Assembly (NCBI GenBank): GCA_015264885.1 | Contig: JABZYY010000061.1 | Span: 1 to 6,780 of the forward strand | Origin: Streptococcus sp. | GTDB taxonomy: Bacteria; Bacillota; Bacilli; Lactobacillales; Aerococcaceae | Direction of reading: 5' to 3' | DNA length: 6,780 nucleotides | Shown here: positions 1 to 6,432 of the stretch, piece by piece | Layout of the letters: every line of letters starts with the position of its first letter | Numbering within the stretch: position 1 is the first letter of the stretch | The notes under the pieces: model-generated | The model's database searches: none | What the model was told of the DNA's origin: nothing | Seen by the model: the letters and a program-made list of their open reading frames with translations, nothing else | Position numbers and translations under genes: made by a program

Positions 1-1
1 G

Positions 2-1252
2 TTTTTATATTTTGCTTTTCCGCACTTTTATTTGCAGGAACGTCAGCAAGAACTGAGTCAAAAAGCGGATGTATTAGTGGAAAGTTTATCCAAAGTCGAT
101 GAACAAGAAGCTGCGTCTGCCTTGCAACTGTATGCTAAAAACGAAGGGATTACAGCTTACTTAAGAAAAGAATCGAACGGGGAAAACTTACAGCTAGGAA
201 GCGAGTTGGCCATTGATGAGAATAGTGACCAGAACTCGGTGATTATCGAGGATAGACAAGTCACTACAAAAGATGGCAAACAAATGCAACTGCAGGTTGT
301 TACGACAACCGAATCAGTGAAACAGGCAACCAAGGTCACCTTCCGTTATTTACCATTATCGCTCGCCATTTCGATCTTTACAGCAGTGATTTTCTCGTAT
401 ATATATGCTAGAAAATTATCGAAACCGCTGATGCAAATGTCCAAAGTCACTCAGAAGATGATGGAATTGGATAGAGAAGCACGGTTTGCAAATCCAAGGT
501 CCGATGAAATTGGACAAATGGAAATCCAAATCAATGACTTATACGAGCATCTGCTATCCGTCATCGATGAACTGGAAGAGAAGAACCAGAAGATGATTCA
601 GTTGGAAAAAACAAAGGTAGATTTCTTACGAAGCGCTTCTCATGAGTTGAAGACGCCATTAGCAGGTCTGCGTATTTTATTAGAGAATATGAGCCTCAAT
701 GTTGGTAAATATAAAGACCGTGATAAGTACCTGGAAGAGTCAATTGCAAAAGTCGATCAAATGTCTGTACTCGTTCAGGAAATTCTAGCACTCTCTAAAT
801 TACAAGAAGAAACTCTAACAAAAGAAGATATAGCATTAGAAAGCGTTCTTCCAGAGTGGAGCAGAGAATTTCAGTTATTATTACAAGAAAAAGGGCTAGT
901 GCTTGAAGAAAGCATCGAACCATTCACGATTGAAGCGAGCCCAATCGCCTTTCGAAATGTGTGGAATAACTTATTGATGAATGCCATTAAACACTCATCA
1001 AAAGAAGGCGTCATTCGAGTGGAATTAAAGGATCAAGTATTGACAATTGAAAATCCATGTATACCTCTCACAAAAGAACAAATTGAAACAGCATTTTCGC
1101 TCCTACCATCTTCAAAAGGAACGACTGGCGGAGGAAATGGAGTAGGACTCTATAGCGTTCATCAGTTGCTCGAACGTGAACAAATTGAACACCGCTTCTT
1201 TGCAACACCAGAAGGAATGTGCTTTGAAATGAATTTTAAAGATAAAGCTTAA
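2..1252 (+). CDS. Membrane sensor histidine kinase (two-component system), 5'-truncated by window edge
   Basis: The frame is open from base 2, so the true start lies upstream. A TTG at 32 is in frame but falls just after a hydrophobic run (FLYFAFPHFY), which looks like the end of a first membrane helix, so it is not the start. In the 416-residue visible fragment the order is: extracytoplasmic sensor region (about 11-114), second membrane helix (116-136), HAMP linker (about 137-190), and DHp helix with the H-box SASHELKTPL. The predicted phospho-accepting His is residue 214 (codon at 641). A HATPase_c domain follows, with N-box WNNLLMNAIKHS and G2 box GGGNGVGL (376-383). The usual G1 DxGxG is replaced by ENPCIP (350-355). 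The protein should autophosphorylate and pass phosphate to a response regulator, probably encoded just upstream out of view. The architecture resembles VanS-type kinases. The signal sensed cannot be told. A terminator separates it from pckA, so a shared transcript is unlikely. Confidence 0.93.
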   Translation, partial: FLYFAFPHFYLQERQQELSQKADVLVESLSKVDEQEAASALQLYAKNEGITAYLRKESNGENLQLGSELAIDENSDQNSVIIEDRQVTTKDGKQMQLQVVTTTESVKQATKVTFRYLPLSLAISIFTAVIFSYIYARKLSKPLMQMSKVTQKMMELDREARFANPRSDEIGQMEIQINDLYEHLLSVIDELEEKNQKMIQLEKTKVDFLRSASHELKTPLAGLRILLENMSLNVGKYKDRDKYLEESIAKVDQMSVLVQEILALSKLQEETLTKEDIALESVLPEWSREFQLLLQEKGLVLEESIEPFTIEASPIAFRNVWNNLLMNAIKHSSKEGVIRVELKDQVLTIENPCIPLTKEQIETAFSLLPSSKGTTGGGNGVGLYSVHQLLEREQIEHRFFATPEGMCFEMNFKDKA

Positions 1253-1291
1253 AAGAATGGGTTATCGCATGCGGTAACCCGTTCTTTTTTT
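1253..1291 (+). terminator. Rho-independent terminator of the histidine kinase gene
   Basis: The hairpin begins immediately after the TAA stop. AAGAATGGGTTAT (1253-1265) pairs with GGTAACCCGTTCTT (1273-1286), allowing two G-T wobbles, and the stem closes further through CG/CG around a CATG loop. A run of seven T (1285-1291) follows. This is a classic intrinsic terminator and isolates the upstream two-component operon from pckA. Confidence 0.9.
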
Positions 1292-1371
1292 GTTTGGGAG
1301 CGATTCGCTACTTTTGGACGAGATTCCAACAATTAAAAGAAAAAAATGGAGAAATTAGCAAAAAAAATCAC

Positions 1372-1400
1372 AAAAAACGCTTACATTTAAAGCGTTTTCG
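1372..1400. promoter_or_regulatory. cre-like inverted repeat over the -35/-10 region (predicted CcpA operator)
   Basis: A perfect 9-bp inverted repeat, AAAACGCTT (1374-1382) and AAGCGTTTT (1390-1398), is separated by 7 nt. Each arm sits in its own cre-like sequence (consensus WTGNAANCGNWNNCW). The minus-strand site over 1372-1386 (core TGTAAGCGTTTT) has one mismatch, and the plus-strand site over 1386-1400 (core TTAAAGCGTTTTCG) has two. Together they cover the -35 hexamer and the spacer up to 2 bp before the -10, a position that would block RNA polymerase. CcpA is the inferred binder from the known consensus; another repressor could use the dyad. Confidence 0.65.
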
Positions 1401-1408
1401 TGTATAAT
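1380..1408 (+). promoter_or_regulatory. Predicted sigma-A promoter of the pckA-oad operon
   Basis: A perfect -10 TATAAT (1403-1408) is preceded by a 17-bp spacer and a -35-like CTTACA (1380-1385, 4 of 6 matches to TTGACA). A transcription start is expected near 1415, leaving a leader of roughly 30 nt before the pckA ATG. No other good promoter was seen between here and the end of oadB, so the five genes probably share it. The weak -35 combined with the A-tracts upstream fits a regulated promoter. Confidence 0.75.
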
Positions 1409-1443
1409 TAAAGTATCAATAAAAAGATAGGAAGGTTGATATT

Positions 1444-3093
1444 ATGGCAACAATTGATCGTTTCGCTACAGACACTATACGCAAGAGCAATCCGCATCTT
1501 TCGCAATTGAAGGCAACTATTGAACCAGCTTTTTATTCGAACAATGCGACTGAAATTCCGACTCTGGCAGAGGCGTATGAATTAGCGTCACATGCACCTA
1601 ATACAACAGTGTTAGATGCGTTCGTTGCAAACGCAAAGGATTTAGGGTTACCGGAGGATGCACATATTCTTACGGTTGTTGATGGGAGCGTTGTAGGACG
1701 TACTGCAAAAGCTCGTCGAATTTTGGGTAATAATCCAGCAGAAGATGCAAAGATTATTCCAATCATTCGTGAAGAGATTTATAACAGTTCGTTCAAACCG
1801 TTTATTAAGAGTACAGCCGTTGTAGGTCTTGATGAAGACTTTATGGTGAAGGCGCATATCACAATGCCTAAAGAACACATTAACAACTTGTACTCATGGT
1901 TATTGAACTTCCAAATTTTCAATGACCAATATAAGAGACGTTATGATGCGTCTAAACAATATGACGAAAATGATATTTTCATTTTCTTCGACCCAACTTG
2001 GAGACATCCTGATTACCCAGATGGATTAGCATTCTTTGATACAAAACATAACTGTGCTGCCATTTTAGGAATGAGTTATTTTGGGGAAATCAAAAAAGGA
2101 ACGTTAACATTAGCATGGGCAACTGCCGCTCGTAACAACTACGTTTCTTGCCACGGTGGTTTGAAGATTTTCCGTAAAGAAGGCGCTTCTTACGTTGCAA
2201 GCTTCTTCGGATTATCTGGATCAGGTAAGTCTACATTAACACACGCAAAACATGACGATAAATACGACATTGAAGTATTACACGACGATGCATTTGTGAT
2301 TTCGGTAGAAGATGGTTCATCTGTAGCTTTGGAACCTTCTTACTTCGACAAAACAAATGACTATCCAGCAGGTCACAGAGAACAAGATTACTTCGTAACG
2401 GTTCAAAACTGTGGTGTGACTCTGGATGAAAACGGCCGTAAAGTATTAGTAACAGAAGATATTCGTAACGGTAACGGTCGTACAGTTAAATCTCGTTATT
2501 CTACACCAAACCGTGTTGATAAGATTAAAGAACCAATTCAATCTATTTTCTGGATTATGAAAGATGATGCACTACCACCATTAGTGAAAATCACAGACCC
2601 ACGTTTGGCATCTATTTTAGGATGTACATTAATGACAAAACGTTCTAACGCTGAAAATACAGGAGCTGGGGCAAACTTAGATGCACTTGTTATCGAACCA
2701 TACGCGAATCCATTCCGTGTATATCCATTAGTAGAGGACTACGAAAAATTCAAAGCCTTATTTGATAAAAATGTAGACTGCTACATCATCAATACAGGAG
2801 ATTTCTTAGGTAAGAAAGTTACAAAAGAAGTTTCCCTAGGTGTAATCGAAACAGTCGTAGATGGCAAAGCAAACTTCGAATTATTCGGTGGGCTTCCAGG
2901 AATGGAATACTTACCAGTGGAAGGATATGAAGTGCCTGAAATGAACGGAGACTACGCTGAATTAATTCGTGACCGTATGCAATTCCGTCTAGACTACTTG
3001 AAGGCATTTAACGATGCAAATCCAGAGCATCAAATTCCACAAGATGCCCTTGAAAGCATCAAGACAATCGAACGCTTTATCGACGTATTATAG
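1444..3093 (+). CDS. pckA: Phosphoenolpyruvate carboxykinase (ATP)
   Basis: This 549-residue cytoplasmic enzyme interconverts oxaloacetate + ATP and PEP + CO2 + ADP. The ATP-dependent family is recognised from the P-loop (kinase-1a) GLSGSGKSTL (256-265, Lys262), the metal-binding kinase-2 segment HDDAF (280-284), and YFGEIKKG (212-219), whose Tyr212 and Lys218 align with E. coli Tyr207 and Lys213. His237 lies at the same spacing as E. coli metal-ligand His232. GRTAK with Arg86 likely corresponds to the substrate-binding Arg65, and Arg351 in KSRYSTP to Arg333. These correspondences are from memory of the family, not an alignment. Length matches the usual 530-550 residues. The start is fixed by AGGAAGG 8 nt upstream. 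It is the first gene of the operon, 18 nt before oadA, which ties its oxaloacetate pool to the decarboxylase. The upstream cre-like dyad suggests glucose repression. All key residues appear intact. Confidence 0.96.
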   Translation: MATIDRFATDTIRKSNPHLSQLKATIEPAFYSNNATEIPTLAEAYELASHAPNTTVLDAFVANAKDLGLPEDAHILTVVDGSVVGRTAKARRILGNNPAEDAKIIPIIREEIYNSSFKPFIKSTAVVGLDEDFMVKAHITMPKEHINNLYSWLLNFQIFNDQYKRRYDASKQYDENDIFIFFDPTWRHPDYPDGLAFFDTKHNCAAILGMSYFGEIKKGTLTLAWATAARNNYVSCHGGLKIFRKEGASYVASFFGLSGSGKSTLTHAKHDDKYDIEVLHDDAFVISVEDGSSVALEPSYFDKTNDYPAGHREQDYFVTVQNCGVTLDENGRKVLVTEDIRNGNGRTVKSRYSTPNRVDKIKEPIQSIFWIMKDDALPPLVKITDPRLASILGCTLMTKRSNAENTGAGANLDALVIEPYANPFRVYPLVEDYEKFKALFDKNVDCYIINTGDFLGKKVTKEVSLGVIETVVDGKANFELFGGLPGMEYLPVEGYEVPEMNGDYAELIRDRMQFRLDYLKAFNDANPEHQIPQDALESIKTIERFIDVL

Positions 3094-3094
3094 T

Positions 3095-3102
3095 GGAAGG
3101 AG
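3095..3102 (+). promoter_or_regulatory. Ribosome binding site deciding the oadA start
   Basis: GGAAGGAG lies just after the pckA stop. Two adjacent in-frame starts follow: GTG at 3109 (6-nt spacing) and ATG at 3112 (9-nt spacing). ATG is preferred as the stronger codon with near-optimal spacing; the choice changes the protein by one residue. No terminator lies in the 18-nt gap, supporting co-transcription with pckA. Confidence 0.7.
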
Positions 3103-3111
3103 TGTTCGGTG

Positions 3112-4503
3112 ATGACTCGAAAAATAGGAATTACAGATACAATCTTACGGGATGCCCATCAATCTTTGATGGCAACCCGTATGCGAATTGAAGATATGCT
3201 CCCTGTTTTAGATCAATTAGACGAAGCAGGATTTGCTTCTTTGGAATGTTGGGGTGGAGCAACGTTTGATGCATGTATTCGTTTCTTAGACGAAGACCCA
3301 TGGGACAGACTGCGCACCTTGAAAAAACATTTAAAGAAAACACCGTTGCAAATGTTGTTACGTGGACAAAATATTTTAGGATATCGTCACTATGCCGATG
3401 ATGTTGTAGAAAAATTTGTCGAAAAATCAGCAGAAAACGGGATTGATATTTTCAGAATTTTCGATGCGCTAAATGACGTTCGTAACTTGGAAGCTTCACT
3501 AAATGCCGTGAAGAAGACAGGTAAAGAAGCGCAAATGACAATCTGCTATACGATTAGTGATGCGCATACCATCGACTATTACAAAGAACTAGCAGCTAAA
3601 ATGCAAGAAATGGGTGCCGATTCTATCTGTGTGAAAGACATGGCCGGAATTTTGACGCCAGCTCGTGGTATTGAGCTTGTTCGTGCATTAAAAGAAGTGA
3701 TTACAGTTCCAATCGTCGTGCATACACACTGCACAAGCGGTATTGCACAACTCACTTATCAAGCAGTCATTGAAGCAGGTGCAGACCGCATCGACACAGC
3801 ACTTTCACCACTTAGTGAAGGTACAAGCCAACCACCTACGGAATCATTAGTCATCGCTCTTCGCGAATTAGGCTATGATATTTCGGTTGATTTGGCAAAA
3901 TTAGAACCAATTGCAGACCACTTCCGAGTAATTAAAGATAAATACATTAAAGATGGAACTTTGAATCCAAAAATGTTAACACCAGACCCACGTGCGCTTT
4001 TATATCAAGTGCCTGGTGGAATGTTATCAAATATGTATTCTCAATTAACGCAAGCAGGTGCAACTGATAAATACGAAGAGGTATTAAAAGAAGTGCCTAA
4101 AGTAAGAGCAGACCTTGGATATCCACCGCTCGTAACTCCAATGAGTCAAATGGTGGGAACACAAGCAACGATGAACGTTCTTACAGGCCAACGTTACAAA
4201 GTGGTTTCTAACGAAGTGAAGTCTTACTTACTTGGTTCTTATGGACAATCACCAGTACCAATTCAAGAAAGCTTCAGAAGAAGCATCATTGGTGACCAAG
4301 AAGTCATCAGTGACAGACCAGCAAACCACTTGCCACCAGAATTCGAAACACTCAAAGCAGAACTTGGAGATTTAGCAAGAAGTGACGAAGATGTCTTAAC
4401 TTACGCACTCTTCCCTAAAGTCGGCAAAGAATTCTTGCTCAAGAAGAATGGACAATGGCAAAAACCATCTGAAATCGTGAAGATTTTTGCGACTGTAAAG
4501 TGA
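3112..4503 (+). CDS. oadA: Oxaloacetate decarboxylase alpha subunit (carboxyltransferase)
   Basis: This 463-residue protein has the PYC/OADA carboxyltransferase TIM barrel. It moves the carboxyl group of oxaloacetate to biotin on the carrier protein, releasing pyruvate. Visible motifs, numbered from the ATG at 3112, are TDTILRDAHQS near the N-terminus (Asp14, His16), CWGGATFDAC, LLRGQN, FRIFDALND, CVKDMAG (Lys175, the lysine expected to be carbamylated in this family), HTHCTSG (His204 and His206, expected metal ligands) and LSEGTSQPPTES. The chain ends after the conserved post-barrel domain and has no C-terminal biotinyl domain, unlike the roughly 590-residue Klebsiella alpha subunit. A separate biotin carrier downstream supplies that function. 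There is no biotin carboxylase domain, so it is not pyruvate carboxylase. The stop TGA overlaps the next gene's ribosome binding site, suggesting translational coupling. Confidence 0.95.
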   Translation: MTRKIGITDTILRDAHQSLMATRMRIEDMLPVLDQLDEAGFASLECWGGATFDACIRFLDEDPWDRLRTLKKHLKKTPLQMLLRGQNILGYRHYADDVVEKFVEKSAENGIDIFRIFDALNDVRNLEASLNAVKKTGKEAQMTICYTISDAHTIDYYKELAAKMQEMGADSICVKDMAGILTPARGIELVRALKEVITVPIVVHTHCTSGIAQLTYQAVIEAGADRIDTALSPLSEGTSQPPTESLVIALRELGYDISVDLAKLEPIADHFRVIKDKYIKDGTLNPKMLTPDPRALLYQVPGGMLSNMYSQLTQAGATDKYEEVLKEVPKVRADLGYPPLVTPMSQMVGTQATMNVLTGQRYKVVSNEVKSYLLGSYGQSPVPIQESFRRSIIGDQEVISDRPANHLPPEFETLKAELGDLARSDEDVLTYALFPKVGKEFLLKKNGQWQKPSEIVKIFATVK

Positions 4504-4513
4504 GGAGAGAGTT

Positions 4514-4831
4514 ATGCACTTAAGTTTATTAGAAATCCTATGGATCACAATCGTTTCAATGGGAATTGTGTTTGTGATGTTGACGATTCTAATGTTTCTC
4601 ATGCAAGGAAGCTCTAAAGTTATCCAAATGTTGGAAGCAAAGAGCCATCCCACTGCCGGAGTTGTAGGAAAACCAGTTGAGGTGAAACCTGAAGCTCCAA
4701 CAAATGATGGAACACTATTTGAAACGAATAAACTTGCTCGAGTTGCCGCGCTGGTCGCTTTAACAAAAGCGAGTGCGGATGTTCCGGACAAGCACTTTGA
4801 AATTGTATCGATTGAAAAGAAGGTGGACTAA
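4514..4831 (+). CDS. oadG: Small membrane subunit of oxaloacetate decarboxylase (OadG/gamma type)
   Basis: This 105-residue protein has one N-terminal membrane helix (about residues 5-29, LEILWITIVSMGIVFVMLTI followed by LMFLM). A Pro/Glu-rich hydrophilic linker follows (about 44-65). The C-terminal segment, LARVAALVALTKAS with FEIVSIEKK, has the pattern usual for sodium-pump decarboxylase gamma subunits. Family role: anchoring the carboxyltransferase to the beta subunit and helping assembly of the complex. The start is set by AGGAG (4503-4507), which overlaps the oadA stop, with 6-nt spacing. The stop abuts the next ATG with no gap. I see no His-rich C-terminal tail like the one that binds zinc in the Klebsiella subunit. 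In Enterococcus the equivalent is called OadH. Identification rests on size, topology and position more than on strong motifs. Confidence 0.83.
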   Translation: MHLSLLEILWITIVSMGIVFVMLTILMFLMQGSSKVIQMLEAKSHPTAGVVGKPVEVKPEAPTNDGTLFETNKLARVAALVALTKASADVPDKHFEIVSIEKKVD

Positions 4832-5206
4832 ATGAAAAAATACGAGGTAGAAGTGAATGGCGAAACATTTATCGTCTCACTAAAAGAAATTTCAAATGAA
4901 GAAGCAACACAAAAATTAGCGGCTGCTCCAACTCCTGCACCTAGCGCGCCAGTGGAAGAAAAGAAAGCTGCGCCAGCACCTGCTCCAACAGGGGACGGTG
5001 AAGTCGTGCCTGCTCCTATGGCAGGGATTGTATTATCGGTCAATAAAAATGTCGGTGATGCAGTGAAAAAAGGAGATGTACTTGTGATTTTAGAAGCCAT
5101 GAAGATGGAAAATGAAATCCTTGCTCCGGCTGATGGTGTTGTGAAAGCAATTCATGTATCAAGTAATGAATCTGTCGAATCGAACCAACCACTCTTAACG
5201 ATTTAG
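4832..5206 (+). CDS. Biotin carboxyl carrier protein of the decarboxylase complex
   Basis: This 124-residue protein carries biotin between the carboxyltransferase OadA and the membrane subunit OadB. It starts with a short conserved strand region (MKKYEVEVNGETFIV, also seen at the N-terminus of related carriers). A flexible Ala/Pro-rich linker follows (about 29-54). A complete biotinyl domain (about 57-124) has VPAPMAGIV and the biotinylation motif EAMKMEN, with acceptor Lys91 (codon at 5102). Its ATG directly follows the upstream stop, with AAGGTGG (4820-4826) as ribosome binding site inside the upstream gene, so translational coupling is likely. Equivalents elsewhere are named OadD, OadC or GcdC, so no symbol is forced here. 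A biotin ligase encoded elsewhere would be required. Methylmalonyl-CoA or glutaconyl-CoA decarboxylase carriers look similar, but the neighbouring OadA-type transferase points to oxaloacetate. Confidence 0.94.
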   Translation: MKKYEVEVNGETFIVSLKEISNEEATQKLAAAPTPAPSAPVEEKKAAPAPAPTGDGEVVPAPMAGIVLSVNKNVGDAVKKGDVLVILEAMKMENEILAPADGVVKAIHVSSNESVESNQPLLTI

Positions 5207-5219
5207 GAGGCGATGGTTT

Positions 5220-6347
5220 ATGGAAGTCATTCAACAGTTGATTGAAACAAGTGGGGTTTATAATTTAACGATTCAAAATGTCATTATGTTAATTATTGCC
5301 TGCGTGTTTCTATATCTAGGGATTAAACGAGGGTATGAGCCATACTTAATGGTTCCGATTGCGTTCGGGATGCTCCTTGTAAACTTACCATTAGCAGGGT
5401 TGATGGATGCTCCTACTGAAAATGGACCTGGTGGACTTTTGTATTACTTATATCAAGGAACAAACCTTGGTATTTATCCACCATTGATTTTCCTTTGCTT
5501 AGGGGCCTCAACAGACTTTGGACCGCTACTAGCTAATCCAAAGACCATCTTGCTTGGTGGGGCAGCTCAATTCGGTATTTTCGTCGCATTCTTCCTTTCA
5601 GTAATGTGGGGAATGACACCGCAAGAAGCTGCTTCAGTAGGGATTATCGGGGGTGCGGATGGACCAACTGCCTTGTTCTTAACAACAAGACTTGCACCGC
5701 ACTTATTACCAGCAATCGCCCTAGCAGCGTACTCATACATGGCGCTTGTGCCAATTATTCAACCGCCAATTATTCGTGCGCTAACAACGAAGAAAGAACG
5801 TCTAGTGAAGATGACAGAAAACCGTAAAGTGAGTGAAACGGAAAAAATTCTTTTCCCAATCATCGTTACAATTTTTGTCAGCTTATTAGTACCAAGTGCA
5901 ACACCTTTAGTAGGATGCTTAATGCTCGGTAACTTAATTAAAGAAATTAAGGTGGTTCCAAACATTACAAAGGTTCTACAAAATGCGATGATGTACGGGG
6001 TAACCATTATTTTAGGGTTAACAGTAGGGGCGAAAGCAACAGGAGAATTATTCTTATCAGTATCGACTCTTAAAATCACTTTATTAGGATTAATCGCGTT
6101 TGCTGGAGGAACAGCAGCTGGGGTTCTAATGGGTAAATTGATGTACAAATTATCAGGCGGTAAAATCAACCCAATGATCGGTGCTGCAGGGGTATCTGCC
6201 GTACCAATGGCCGCTCGTGTTGTACAAAAAGAAGGACAAAGAGAAGACCCAAGTAACTACTTATTAATGCACGCAATGGGACCAAACGTAGCCGGAGTTA
6301 TCGGTAGTGCGATTGCGGCAGGGGTATTACTGGCATTCTTCTCATAA
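5220..6347 (+). CDS. oadB: Sodium-pumping oxaloacetate decarboxylase beta subunit
   Basis: This 375-residue polytopic membrane protein decarboxylates carboxybiotin and couples this to Na+ export. Many hydrophobic helices span nearly the whole chain. Signature segments are STDFGPLLANPKT (97-109), GIIGGADGPTALF (141-153, Asp147), YSYMALVPIIQPPIIRA (171-187), LVPSATPLVG and NPMIGAAGVSAVPMAAR (317-333). Asn317, Gly321, Ser326 and Arg333 keep the exact spacing of the Klebsiella residues Asn373, Gly377, Ser382 and Arg389. Asp147 and Tyr173 match Asp203 and Tyr229, so the Na+ path appears intact. This comparison is from recalled literature, not an alignment. Length fits the common 370-380-residue beta subunits; the Klebsiella protein, 433 residues, is longer. 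The start is decided by AGGAGG (5205-5210), which overlaps the previous stop, 9 nt before the ATG. An out-of-frame ATG at 5213 soon hits a stop. This is the last gene of the operon. Confidence 0.96.
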   Translation: MEVIQQLIETSGVYNLTIQNVIMLIIACVFLYLGIKRGYEPYLMVPIAFGMLLVNLPLAGLMDAPTENGPGGLLYYLYQGTNLGIYPPLIFLCLGASTDFGPLLANPKTILLGGAAQFGIFVAFFLSVMWGMTPQEAASVGIIGGADGPTALFLTTRLAPHLLPAIALAAYSYMALVPIIQPPIIRALTTKKERLVKMTENRKVSETEKILFPIIVTIFVSLLVPSATPLVGCLMLGNLIKEIKVVPNITKVLQNAMMYGVTIILGLTVGAKATGELFLSVSTLKITLLGLIAFAGGTAAGVLMGKLMYKLSGGKINPMIGAAGVSAVPMAARVVQKEGQREDPSNYLLMHAMGPNVAGVIGSAIAAGVLLAFFS

Positions 6348-6367
6348 TAGAAGCACTCCTTTCAAAC

Positions 6368-6406
6368 AAAAATCAGAAGAAGAGAAATCTTCTTCTGATT
6401 TTTTTT
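6368..6406 (+). terminator. Rho-independent terminator of the pckA-oad operon
   Basis: A perfect 13-bp stem, AATCAGAAGAAGA (6371-6383) with TCTTCTTCTGATT (6388-6400), is closed by a GAAA tetraloop (6384-6387, GNRA type) and extends by three more A-T pairs. The T-run continues to 6406. It lies 20 nt after the oadB stop and ends the operon. The A-run on the left arm could give weak termination on the other strand, though no converging gene is seen. Confidence 0.95.
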
Positions 6407-6432
6407 GCGTAGTTAGGGGTGAGGTGAGTGGG

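Larger units (their letters stand above)
1292..1443 (+). promoter_or_regulatory. pckA upstream region with phased A-tracts
   Basis: This 152-nt gap contains no gene. Its upstream half has A-tracts at 1340-1346, 1352-1356 (AAATT), 1360-1367 and 1372-1377. Their centres are about 10-11 bp apart, which is one helical turn, and the last ends just before the -35 hexamer. Such phasing predicts curved DNA and/or an UP-like element. The downstream half holds the promoter, the cre-like dyad and the pckA ribosome binding site AGGAAGG (1429-1435, 8 nt before the ATG). Confidence 0.6.

Noticed and set aside
32..34. TTG as a start codon for the histidine kinase
   Set aside because: The same frame is open to base 2 and encodes hydrophobic residues typical of a membrane helix; no ribosome binding site precedes it.
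4396..4791. 131-codon open frame on the minus strand
   Set aside because: It is antisense to the end of oadA and most of oadG, has no credible ribosome binding site or family resemblance, and both plus-strand genes have clear motifs and signals.
5759..6169. 136-codon open frame on the minus strand
   Set aside because: It is a mirror of the oadB membrane segments, whose codon pattern leaves the opposite strand open. No independent gene signals.
1444..6347. A mobile or horizontally acquired island
   Set aside because: No terminal repeats, integrase, transposase or tRNA edge is visible, and base composition and ribosome binding sites look uniform with the flanking genes.
6348..6432. A promoter for comFA in the short gap
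   Set aside because: Apart from the terminator hairpin there is no convincing pair of -35 and -10 hexamers, so none is annotated.
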